This document shows positions 34,442 to 43,080 of a stretch of 64,000 bases of DNA, piece after piece (positions within the stretch are counted from its first letter, which is position 1; every line of letters begins with the position of its first letter). A program made the position numbers and the translations under genes. Under the pieces are notes generated by a model that saw nothing but the letters and a program-made list of their open reading frames with translations, was not told the origin of the DNA and ran no database searches. Source of the stretch: JAOAPY01 sp038237475. Its GTDB lineage: Bacteria; Acidobacteriota; Blastocatellia; Pyrinomonadales; Pyrinomonadaceae. The stretch covers positions 97,766-161,765 of the forward strand of contig JBBRYS010000012.1 of assembly GCA_038237475.1 (NCBI GenBank), given 5' to 3'.

Positions 34442-37400
34442 ATGGCTATTAAAGTCGCAAATTACACCTTCAGTTCCTGGCTGCGTAAAGGTATCGCCAA
34501 CCGGATCACTGAGCCTGATAATTTGGGCGCGGGGCCGACTGCGATCAAGGAGCGTTCGCATGTTCCCATCGATGTAGTGCTCAACAGTGAAACCGTGCAC
34601 AAGGAGTTTGCGCTAATCGGCCCCGGCGACATCATCGGTATCAATCCGCGGATGGTAGTGCGCACGGAGCCGTTGAACTGGATCACGAACTTCGAACCGA
34701 ACTACCTGGCGTTCATCGAGTTTTACGAGGAAGATTTCCTTTGGCGTTACACGCCGGCAGGAGCTAATGACAAACGACTGCGACCCTGGCTGGCCTTGCT
34801 CGTTTTGAAAGAGGCTGCCAAGCCGGATGACAGTGAGTTCACGAAGAACGAAAAGCGTTTCCCGCTCCCGAGTGTCACGGTAAAGAGTGCGGATTCCTTT
34901 CCGCCTCATGATCAGACGTGGGCCTGGGGACACGTGCACACAAACCAGGGTTACGCCAATGCTACCGAGTTTGAGCAGTTCCTGCTGTCACTTCACGATC
35001 TTAATAACCCAAACTCTGACAAAATTATTTCTCGTTTAATTAGTCCGCGCAAGCTGGATCACGATCAGGCATACCGCGCGTTCGTCGTCCCGGCTTTTGA
35101 GACGGGTCGCCTGGCGGGACTCAGCCAGGATGTCTCAAACGTTCCGGCACAACAGCCAGCCTGGACGGCCGGGGCGGGCAATGTGGAATTCCCGATTTAT
35201 TACGAATGGTATTTTCGCACCGGCCAGGATGAAGACTTTGAATCTCTGGTGAAATTACTTGAGCCTCGAGCTACCGACGCCCGGGTTGGGCGGCGAGACA
35301 TGGACGGTTCCAAGCCGGGGTTCGGTATGGTCCATGGCACTGATCTCGGCGCCATCCCTCCCATGACTGACAACCAGTCGATCATCGGACTTGAGGGTGC
35401 TCTCAAATCGCCGGAGACAAAATCGAAACCCCTGAACATCGATACCAGCAAGCCTTTCTTTGCTGAACTGGAGGCGATTCTCAACTTTCCTGCCGAGTGG
35501 CAGGAGGCCAGCAATGCCGCCACCGATCCGGTCGTATGCCCACCGATTTACGGCGAGAACCACGCGTTGAAACACAAGGTGGACGTTCAGGGAACAGGTT
35601 GGCTGAATGAATTAAATCGCGATCCGCGCAATCGTGTTCCTTCCGGATTCGGCGTGAATGTGATCCAGAAGAATCAGGAAGACTATGTGGCTCGAGCCTG
35701 GGATCAGGTCAAGAGAATTCTCGACGCTAACCTGATCGTTCGCTGGTCGGTTTTCGCGATGGCGACCGTGCAGGCAATTCAGACCAACTTTGTGGATCAC
35801 CTGAGTGCGGCTGAGAAGTTCGCCGTCTTTAGTCCTGTCCTGAAAAAGGTGAAGGGTTCGCCCGACACACTCGCACATCAGATTCAGAACAGCATGATTC
35901 CACCCGCTGCGGTCGACAGCGCGTTGCGCCGTCTGATTCGGCCGCGAGGGGCCTACGGAAAACGGTTGCGTCAGGCCGATCCGGGATTCAGTCAGGCACT
36001 CCTGATTAATGACTTGAACGAAGGAAAAACGAGCGCGGCTCCGCCTAAGCAGGTCCCGGCTGAGCTCATCACCGATGATAAATTGCTGGCGCAACTGCCC
36101 GCCTCGAATCTGCCTGACTGGGTCCTTTGGCTGATTGGGAATCGGGTTTTGCTGTTGCTCGTGGTTCTAATCCTACTGCTGTTCGTGGCGATCTTTACAG
36201 GCGCATGGCTAATTTGCGCAGTACTGGGTCTCGCTGCGGTGGGAGCATACATTTACGCTGGCCGACTCGCGGCCAGAAATGAAATTGGTATCGCGCTCAA
36301 GCAGCCTGAAACCCTGCTGGAGGACCTGCAGAATACTCCACCCCGCGATAGCTTCGCTCTGATCGTGAGCGATCCGGTCGTTCCGATCACGGCCGCAGGC
36401 GCAACCCAGGTGACTGAATCAACTTCATTGTCATCGACCTCGCCGAACGCGTTGCGATTTGCGGATGTCAGTATGCTCACCCGATCAAGCGCCGGACAGG
36501 ACAGTCTGGAGGCGAAGAATTTTCGGGCGGCGGCTATTAAATTGAGTGAACGCCTGACCGTTAAAGTTTCTGAGCGCGTGCTGACTCGCTTTGATGTGGC
36601 CAACGCCGAGTTGAAGCTCTCAAACGCCATCAAGCCATCCAGGGCTTTTTCGAAACTCGTCGCCGCGCAGGTTAACTTCACTTTCAATCCTGGCTGGCTG
36701 TTGCAGCCTGAGCATTTAATTCCGGCCATGGCCTATCCGGATTTTTCTGATCCGACGTATGAAAAACTTCGTGATATTTCGAGTGAGTTATTCCTCCCGA
36801 ACCTGCAGCTGATTCCGCCGAATACGATCTCCCTGCTGGAGACAAATCCTCCGTTCATCGAATCCTACATGACCGGCTTGAACCATGAGTTCGGGCGCGA
36901 GTTGCTGTGGCGTGAGTATCCCACCGATGAACGCGGTAGTTATTTCCGGCAGTTTTGGGATGTCAAAGGAATTATCGCCGAGGATACGGGCCTCAAGGCG
37001 GAAGAACTTGCCGACATGTACAAGGACATCGAACCGCTTGATCAGTGGCTCACGGCGTCGGCGCTGGGTACGCATCGCAACAAGAAACGTCCGCAGGGAA
37101 AGCAGCTCGTTCTGGTGGTGCGCGGAGAGTTGTTAAAAAAATATCCCAACACAATTATCTATGCGCAGAAGGCCCACATCTTCAAAGACAAAAATGGCGT
37201 CAACGGGAGCAAGGAACCGATCATTCAGGAAGTGAAGACCGAAGCCGAGATGAAGACTGAAGTCCGCTTTCCAATCTTTCGCGCCGAAATCCTGCCGGAT
37301 TTTCGTTTCTTCGGATTCGATATGACCATCGCTGAGGCCCAGGGCGCGGACAATCCGAAGGTAGCCGCTGACGATTGGGGCTGGTATTTCATCATCCAAC

Positions 37401-37708
37401 AAATCCCCGGCGAACCGCGCTTTGGTATGGACATCGCTTTCGATCCGGATGATGATCCGTCGACACCGCTTACCTGGGATGATCTCGGCTGGAATAATTA
37501 TCCCGATGGCGTGAAGTTCATTAGCACCGCCACTTTACCCACGGCCACTCATCCGACGGCTACGCCTCCGGTTCCAAACCTCTTCAATAAATTGACCGCA
37601 GCGGAGAAAGCGCAATGGGGCAGCCATTCGGCGGATATGGCTGCGGTGCTATATCAAAAGCCGGTGATGATCGCGGTCCATGCCAAAGAGATGCTTGAGA
37701 AGCTGTAG
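34442..37708 (+). CDS. Large protein with central two-helix membrane hairpin, unknown function
   Basis: A 1088-aa protein starting 2 bp after the preceding stop. No signal peptide. Two adjacent hydrophobic segments lie at ~560-610 (VLLLLVVLILLLFVAIFTGAW, then LICAVLGLAAVGAYIYAG), so it probably inserts a hairpin in the membrane with both large soluble halves on the same side. Conserved-looking motifs flank them: NYLAFIEFYEEDFLWRYTPA (~95) and GLNHEFGRELLWREYPTDE near 820, followed by RGSYFRQFWD. I recall similar wording only from uncharacterised bacterial proteins. No nucleotide-binding, protease or toxin motif is evident. Position and spacing put it in the protease/giant-protein operon; it could be the membrane anchor of the assembly. 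Confidence 0.8.
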   Translation: MAIKVANYTFSSWLRKGIANRITEPDNLGAGPTAIKERSHVPIDVVLNSETVHKEFALIGPGDIIGINPRMVVRTEPLNWITNFEPNYLAFIEFYEEDFLWRYTPAGANDKRLRPWLALLVLKEAAKPDDSEFTKNEKRFPLPSVTVKSADSFPPHDQTWAWGHVHTNQGYANATEFEQFLLSLHDLNNPNSDKIISRLISPRKLDHDQAYRAFVVPAFETGRLAGLSQDVSNVPAQQPAWTAGAGNVEFPIYYEWYFRTGQDEDFESLVKLLEPRATDARVGRRDMDGSKPGFGMVHGTDLGAIPPMTDNQSIIGLEGALKSPETKSKPLNIDTSKPFFAELEAILNFPAEWQEASNAATDPVVCPPIYGENHALKHKVDVQGTGWLNELNRDPRNRVPSGFGVNVIQKNQEDYVARAWDQVKRILDANLIVRWSVFAMATVQAIQTNFVDHLSAAEKFAVFSPVLKKVKGSPDTLAHQIQNSMIPPAAVDSALRRLIRPRGAYGKRLRQADPGFSQALLINDLNEGKTSAAPPKQVPAELITDDKLLAQLPASNLPDWVLWLIGNRVLLLLVVLILLLFVAIFTGAWLICAVLGLAAVGAYIYAGRLAARNEIGIALKQPETLLEDLQNTPPRDSFALIVSDPVVPITAAGATQVTESTSLSSTSPNALRFADVSMLTRSSAGQDSLEAKNFRAAAIKLSERLTVKVSERVLTRFDVANAELKLSNAIKPSRAFSKLVAAQVNFTFNPGWLLQPEHLIPAMAYPDFSDPTYEKLRDISSELFLPNLQLIPPNTISLLETNPPFIESYMTGLNHEFGRELLWREYPTDERGSYFRQFWDVKGIIAEDTGLKAEELADMYKDIEPLDQWLTASALGTHRNKKRPQGKQLVLVVRGELLKKYPNTIIYAQKAHIFKDKNGVNGSKEPIIQEVKTEAEMKTEVRFPIFRAEILPDFRFFGFDMTIAEAQGADNPKVAADDWGWYFIIQQIPGEPRFGMDIAFDPDDDPSTPLTWDDLGWNNYPDGVKFISTATLPTATHPTATPPVPNLFNKLTAAEKAQWGSHSADMAAVLYQKPVMIAVHAKEMLEKL

Positions 37709-37725
37709 CTCAAACTGGAGGATTG

Positions 37726-40700
37726 ATGAGTTCGTACGACGAACAACTGAATGAACTCCGAGCGGCGCGTGCGGCGCGCGACCAGGCTCGCGCAGATCTG
37801 CACCAGCAATTACTGGATCAGTTGAAACTGTCTCGCGTGCAACGAAAGGCTGACAGCAAAGAGACAGTCACGGATGCGGCCACGCTCGTCGAACTTGCTT
37901 CGCTACGCGAGCGCATTGCTGCCGCAGGGGAAAAGTTGCGCGAGGTTGAGGCCGCGCTGGCAAAGATTGAGCGTTTGAAACGCGAGTTAGACTCAACAAC
38001 CTCGCTGCTCAGCAGCCTCTCTGCAGAACGTGACCTGCTCGAGAATACGCTTTCTCAGTTAAACGCCGAGCTGCAGAGTCCCAATATCACGCCCCAACGC
38101 AGAAAGGAACTTGAGACTGAGCGCGCAGCGCTATTCGCCAAAATCGAGGCCCTGAACGGCCGCATCTCTGAACTCAAGCGTCGACTTGCAGAGTTGCGCG
38201 CTCAGGTGCGGGATACGGCAGAACAAAAGGCTGGACTGGAGGAGCGAAAACGCCGCCTGCAAATTGAAATCGATCGCTTCCAGGAAGATCTCAACCAAGT
38301 CGCGGAAGGCGGGCAGGGATTTTCTGATAGTACTGGTGAAGTAAATCAGGGACGCGAGCGCATCGCGGACCACCGCAACAGTCTTAACGCAAAAGAGCGA
38401 GTCGTTAATGGATTGCTCGAGGAGTTCTTTGCAGATCGCACCCCGCAGACATTGATCGAGCATTGGAATGATGCGACCCCGATCATGCTCTTACCGCTGC
38501 GCCTGGAAACCCGATTCAAGGAAACGAATCGTGGCGAACAACTTTGGGTCCGCGTCTATCCGGATGAAGTTGCCGTAACCACACATGAAAAAATTCTGAC
38601 GGAGCGCGAGGTTGAGTTTGGAGTTGCTTACTGGAAAACGCTGCGTGGCACGACTGACGAAGAGGTGCGCAAAGACGCCTGGCGCGCGTTGGCTGATAAG
38701 TTCGGCGCCAATCGGGCCGCGTGGGTAGCTCTGCAAACCAAACCGCTGAATTGGGCCACCCCACCACCAGCCAGCGATGACCTGCTCGAGTTTCCCGATC
38801 TCGAGAAGACGAAACCAGACAACTGGACTGAAGCGCCACATACCGTGGTCATGCCTGATCGTTTTGTGCTGCTGGCTTATCGCGGTGGCAAGCTCATTCA
38901 CAGCCAGGTCGGCAATCAGATCAGTGACCGGGTGGTGGTTGGTCCGGCGCCGCTCGAGGATGAAAACAAGCCTTCGATTACGCGCAACCCGGTGGATAAC
39001 CGGTTGCAGTATGGCGCTGACTTTGAATGGCTGATTAATTTTCCCTCAGCCGTGGATAGCGGGATGGGATTTCAGGTACCGCTTGATGCCGTCGACTCAC
39101 AAAGCGGTTTTGATCAGTTGCTCGTGATCGGCCTGAAATTAACCGCCAACGATGCTGATGGCCAGAGATTGGTTGAGAACCTGATTGACAACCACCACTA
39201 CTCGGCAAAGGGCTTCAGCTTAATCAAACAAGGCTCCGCCACCAATAACACCGACAACGAAGAGTCCGAATTCAATAGTAGCGACTGGATGCATGACGTC
39301 AGCTACTTCGTTGAAAACGGCCAGCCGCTGTTCGAGTGGCAGTCCGATGCAGCCAAAGCAACTGATGGTCAGCGCCTGGCGGAATATCTCGGCATCAATT
39401 ATGAGCACCTGCAATACGTCTCGCAGGCTGATGCGACCGATCATAGTGAAGCGGTAGCGATGAACCGGGCGTTATACGCGGGCACGCTCGGCTACTACCT
39501 CAACAGCCTGCTTAACGAAGTGATGAGCGGTGAGACGATTCGGAGCGTGCGGGAGTTCTTTACGGATTCCGTAACGGGCAGGGGACCGATACCTTCAATC
39601 CGGGTGGGTAGCCAACCTTACGGGATACTTCTCACCAGCAACTTTTCAAAGTGGTCCTACCCTCGGCTGCTAATCGAACGCGCGCCCTTGTTTGACGATC
39701 AGGTACGCGTAATTCTGTTGCACCTTCAGGCCTTGTGGAAGACGTTGGCAGGCGGCCTCCGCCACATCAGCAAGGCAGGCAATGCCAGCGAGAACTTGAT
39801 GAAGGTGCTGGGGCTGCAACCGACTTCCGCGGATTACTATCACCGTGTCGGTTACAGCTATGACTATCTGCGCAATCTTGAGCAGTTCAAGTTGGGTGGA
39901 AAATATTTTGGCGATGTGCTTGCGGCGCTGTTCGAAGGCTTTGCCGGGCGGCAGTTCCTGAAAGACTTTGGCTACCGGACCCAGCGTGCGAACGGCACAG
40001 AGAAGCCAATGCCGTTGCTGTTCCAGCTGATTTATCAGCATTACCAAACAAGGCTGGATAACCAGAACCTGATCGACAGTCTGCCGCTATCAGAAGAGCG
40101 CGGGATCAAACCCTATGACGAGGGCACAGGAAAGAATTACATCAACTGGTTGCTGGAGAACTCGTCTAACACTACCAAGCTCGAGCATGAAGATTTTGGC
40201 GCGGGCGTCAGCAAGCCGAATGCGCTGCTGTATCTGATGCTGCACAACGCTCTGTTGTCAGAAGCGAGAAATAGTATCCACTCCCTTTTGGTTAGTCATG
40301 ACATCGTAGCGGATGAGCTGGTACGCAGCCGCAAGTTTATGAATATCAGCAGCCAACCGGATGTTTCTCACTGGGAAGTGTTCCAGGCGCCTGCGAATCG
40401 CATTATTCCGGCGGAAGCAGCTGAACACACTTTGCTCAGCTACGTGCAACTCGAACGATTTCATGGCAGCGATGTGGGACGTTTCCTCAATCAGGCAAAA
40501 GATGCGCTGCAAAGTCTCAGCAGCTTGCCGACCGCCCGGCTTGAAAGATTGTTCGCTGAACATATCGACACGCTGAACTATCGGCTTGATTCCTGGCAGA
40601 CTGCGCTTTTCGAGCGCCGCCTCCGCCAGCAACGCGAATTAAATTCTGAGAGTCCGAAGCGCCGCACCGGTGTTTACCTGGGCAGCTATGGGTATCTCGA

Positions 40701-43077
40701 AAATGTTCGCGCGGCGCGCACCAGACGCCAAAAGCTATCCGAGGACGTGCTTCCGGTGTCGATGCGCGAAGGGGTGGAGAATCTTTACCTCAATCCGAAA
40801 AACGGTGGGTATGTGCACGCTCCGTCGCTCAACCACGCTACCGCTGCAGCGATTCTTCGCAATGGTTATTTAACTCACAGCTCTCCCGCTGATCGCGAAA
40901 AGCTGTCAGTCAATCTCTCTTCAGAGCGAGTGCGGCGGGCGAAGTACCTGATCGAAGGTGTGCGTAATGGACAAACGCTAGAGGCCCTGCTGGGATACCA
41001 GTTCGAGCGCGGATTGCACGATTGGACCACGCGGCCGGTAAATCCAATCATCCTCGATCAGCTAAAGCCTGTGTTCCGCTCGGGCTTTCCGATCAAAAGA
41101 ACAAAGATTCCGCGCCAGGGCTTCGACTCAGAACCCGCCGAAGTCGTAGATGATTTCTCAGTGACCAATGGCCTCGCGCTGGCGCGCACTACGGCGGCTT
41201 TCCCTTACGGGATCGCCCTCATGCCGCCTCTGAGCAGCAATCAGATCGAAGCCATAAAAAAGGAAAAGAACAACCTGGAGAATACTCTGGATGCACTGCG
41301 CGATGTGCTGACGGCGGAATGTGCCTATCAGCTGGCGCTGGGAAACTTTGACCGCGCGGCTGCGGTAATGCAGGCGGTTGGCGGCGGACAACTTCCGGTG
41401 GAAATCGAAGTAATAAACTCGTCTCGCGGGACTGATCTCAGCTTTACGAATCGGGTAGCGCTGCACTTCGATCCCAATGTCTCTGCCAATCCCTGGCCGC
41501 CGCTGCAGATGACGCGCCGAGCCCGTACCGAACCCGCCTTCAACAATTGGGTCGGCACAATGCTTGGCGACCCCAGCACAATCAGGTGCACAGTGCGAGC
41601 GGTGGATGAGAATGATGTGACCTTATTGGACGGAGGCGGGAATCCGATCGCCGGCATCGTCTCCCTCGCCGACCTTAACGTGCAGCCATTGGATTTCATT
41701 TTCCTGATTCGAAAGAAAATCGACGCTACAGGTTATTCTGAGATCGAGAGTCGCGTGCGCCATCACTTTGCTGAGAGCCTTCTGCTACCCGACGCAGTCA
41801 TTGTGAAGATTGAGTTTGGCAACAGCGGCGGTGGCGGCACGGCGATTCGTTCCTTTGCCGAGATCCTCACCTTCGCCAATGCAATCCGGGAAATGGCAGG
41901 CAAAGCACGGCCACTTGGGGCCCAGGACTTTGCGCCTGCATCGAAGACGCTGACGGTTGCGTCAGACAACCCCGGCAACATCGATGTTAGTGAATTGCAG
42001 TCCAGGGTGGCAGGCATACGCACTGACTATGATCAGCTGTTTGCGGACCTGGATGCCGCGACCTCCGATGCCGACACACTACAAACAGAGACCGCGGTTG
42101 ATTTGTTGCGGCAGCGGCTTTTGGATCTGGCAGATGCCGGCGTCTCACACGCGTTTCCACTCTCAGCGACGGGCTTCAGTGAGGTCGAGCTTGAATCGTT
42201 AAGCACACAGGGTAAGTCTCTTCATGATCGATATGAATCCGTCAAGACCGCCTACGATGAGAAGCTGACAAAAGTTAACTTACCCGCAACTACTCCGTCG
42301 CAGAAACTGTCCTTACTGACTGAGATGGCCCGGGCATTTCTGGGTGAAGACTTTGTTCTGTTGCCCAGATTTTCCTTCAACGACGTTGTCGACGTAGCAA
42401 AAGCTGATGGCGGCCGTGAACAGTTGCTCAAATATGCACGCGACACGATGCAGGTGCCGCTTCCCGTCGATGAATGGTTGCATGGGGTTGCGCTGGTGCG
42501 CCCCAGCATGCATGTCTTGAACGCGGTCCTGATGCTGAGTCAGACGTTCAACTCCGATGCGCCGTTATGCAGTCCCATGCAATTGCCTTTCAGAAAAAAT
42601 GACAGCTGGCTCAGTATCGAATTTCCCGCTGGCACTGCAATCGTTCACGATACGCTTGCGGTGCTGCAGTGCCTGCCCCAGGGGTTTCAGCCGGCAGCGG
42701 TTCAGACCGGTCTGCTAATCGACGACTGGACCGAGACGATGCCGCAGAAAGAGGAAGTTACCGGCATCGCCTTCAATTACGATCAGCCCGATAGCGCGCC
42801 ACCCTCGGCCATCCTGCTGGCTACAACTCCTGAGATCACTGGTAAATGGCGTTGGGACAACCTGGTAGAAACCGTGCTCGACACCTTCGAGCGCGCGAAG
42901 TTGCGCGCCGTGGAACCCGATATGCTTGAGACCCTGGGGGGGTTCGCTACGTTGTTGCCTTCGACTATCTCCGAGTTCAGCGCCAGTCAGAACGGCATCT
43001 CATTGGATTATTCGCGCAACATCAGGATTATTGCGGACAAGGTAGCGACGCTTGCTGCCGTGTCGATCAAAGGATGA
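37726..43077 (+). CDS. 1783-residue protein with N-terminal coiled coil, unknown function
   Basis: Start ATG at 37726, with GGAGG just before; the TTG at 37723 is in frame. The first ~215 residues are almost pure charged heptads (EKLREVEAALAKIERLKREL, LNGRISELKRRLAELRAQV), a long coiled coil. A short linker leads to a very large globular part with motifs such as IMLLPLRLETRFKE (~250), IPSIRVGSQPYGILLTSNFS (~625), SYVQLERFHGSDVGRFLNQA (~905), and near the end GLLIDDWTETMPQKEEVTGI followed by AFNYDQPDSAPPSAILLA. I recognise the last motif from uncharacterised large bacterial proteins, not from any studied one. No signal peptide, no Walker motif. The coiled coil suggests oligomerisation. It lies 17 bp from the gene before and 3 bp from the gene after. 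Confidence 0.82.
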   Translation: MSSYDEQLNELRAARAARDQARADLHQQLLDQLKLSRVQRKADSKETVTDAATLVELASLRERIAAAGEKLREVEAALAKIERLKRELDSTTSLLSSLSAERDLLENTLSQLNAELQSPNITPQRRKELETERAALFAKIEALNGRISELKRRLAELRAQVRDTAEQKAGLEERKRRLQIEIDRFQEDLNQVAEGGQGFSDSTGEVNQGRERIADHRNSLNAKERVVNGLLEEFFADRTPQTLIEHWNDATPIMLLPLRLETRFKETNRGEQLWVRVYPDEVAVTTHEKILTEREVEFGVAYWKTLRGTTDEEVRKDAWRALADKFGANRAAWVALQTKPLNWATPPPASDDLLEFPDLEKTKPDNWTEAPHTVVMPDRFVLLAYRGGKLIHSQVGNQISDRVVVGPAPLEDENKPSITRNPVDNRLQYGADFEWLINFPSAVDSGMGFQVPLDAVDSQSGFDQLLVIGLKLTANDADGQRLVENLIDNHHYSAKGFSLIKQGSATNNTDNEESEFNSSDWMHDVSYFVENGQPLFEWQSDAAKATDGQRLAEYLGINYEHLQYVSQADATDHSEAVAMNRALYAGTLGYYLNSLLNEVMSGETIRSVREFFTDSVTGRGPIPSIRVGSQPYGILLTSNFSKWSYPRLLIERAPLFDDQVRVILLHLQALWKTLAGGLRHISKAGNASENLMKVLGLQPTSADYYHRVGYSYDYLRNLEQFKLGGKYFGDVLAALFEGFAGRQFLKDFGYRTQRANGTEKPMPLLFQLIYQHYQTRLDNQNLIDSLPLSEERGIKPYDEGTGKNYINWLLENSSNTTKLEHEDFGAGVSKPNALLYLMLHNALLSEARNSIHSLLVSHDIVADELVRSRKFMNISSQPDVSHWEVFQAPANRIIPAEAAEHTLLSYVQLERFHGSDVGRFLNQAKDALQSLSSLPTARLERLFAEHIDTLNYRLDSWQTALFERRLRQQRELNSESPKRRTGVYLGSYGYLENVRAARTRRQKLSEDVLPVSMREGVENLYLNPKNGGYVHAPSLNHATAAAILRNGYLTHSSPADREKLSVNLSSERVRRAKYLIEGVRNGQTLEALLGYQFERGLHDWTTRPVNPIILDQLKPVFRSGFPIKRTKIPRQGFDSEPAEVVDDFSVTNGLALARTTAAFPYGIALMPPLSSNQIEAIKKEKNNLENTLDALRDVLTAECAYQLALGNFDRAAAVMQAVGGGQLPVEIEVINSSRGTDLSFTNRVALHFDPNVSANPWPPLQMTRRARTEPAFNNWVGTMLGDPSTIRCTVRAVDENDVTLLDGGGNPIAGIVSLADLNVQPLDFIFLIRKKIDATGYSEIESRVRHHFAESLLLPDAVIVKIEFGNSGGGGTAIRSFAEILTFANAIREMAGKARPLGAQDFAPASKTLTVASDNPGNIDVSELQSRVAGIRTDYDQLFADLDAATSDADTLQTETAVDLLRQRLLDLADAGVSHAFPLSATGFSEVELESLSTQGKSLHDRYESVKTAYDEKLTKVNLPATTPSQKLSLLTEMARAFLGEDFVLLPRFSFNDVVDVAKADGGREQLLKYARDTMQVPLPVDEWLHGVALVRPSMHVLNAVLMLSQTFNSDAPLCSPMQLPFRKNDSWLSIEFPAGTAIVHDTLAVLQCLPQGFQPAAVQTGLLIDDWTETMPQKEEVTGIAFNYDQPDSAPPSAILLATTPEITGKWRWDNLVETVLDTFERAKLRAVEPDMLETLGGFATLLPSTISEFSASQNGISLDYSRNIRIIADKVATLAAVSIKG

Positions 43078-43080
43078 TCT

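Noticed and set aside
37726..43077. Tc-type insecticidal toxin A component
   Set aside because: Size and coiled coil are suggestive, but no RBD-like repeats, no TcB/TcC YD partner in the operon and no export signal.
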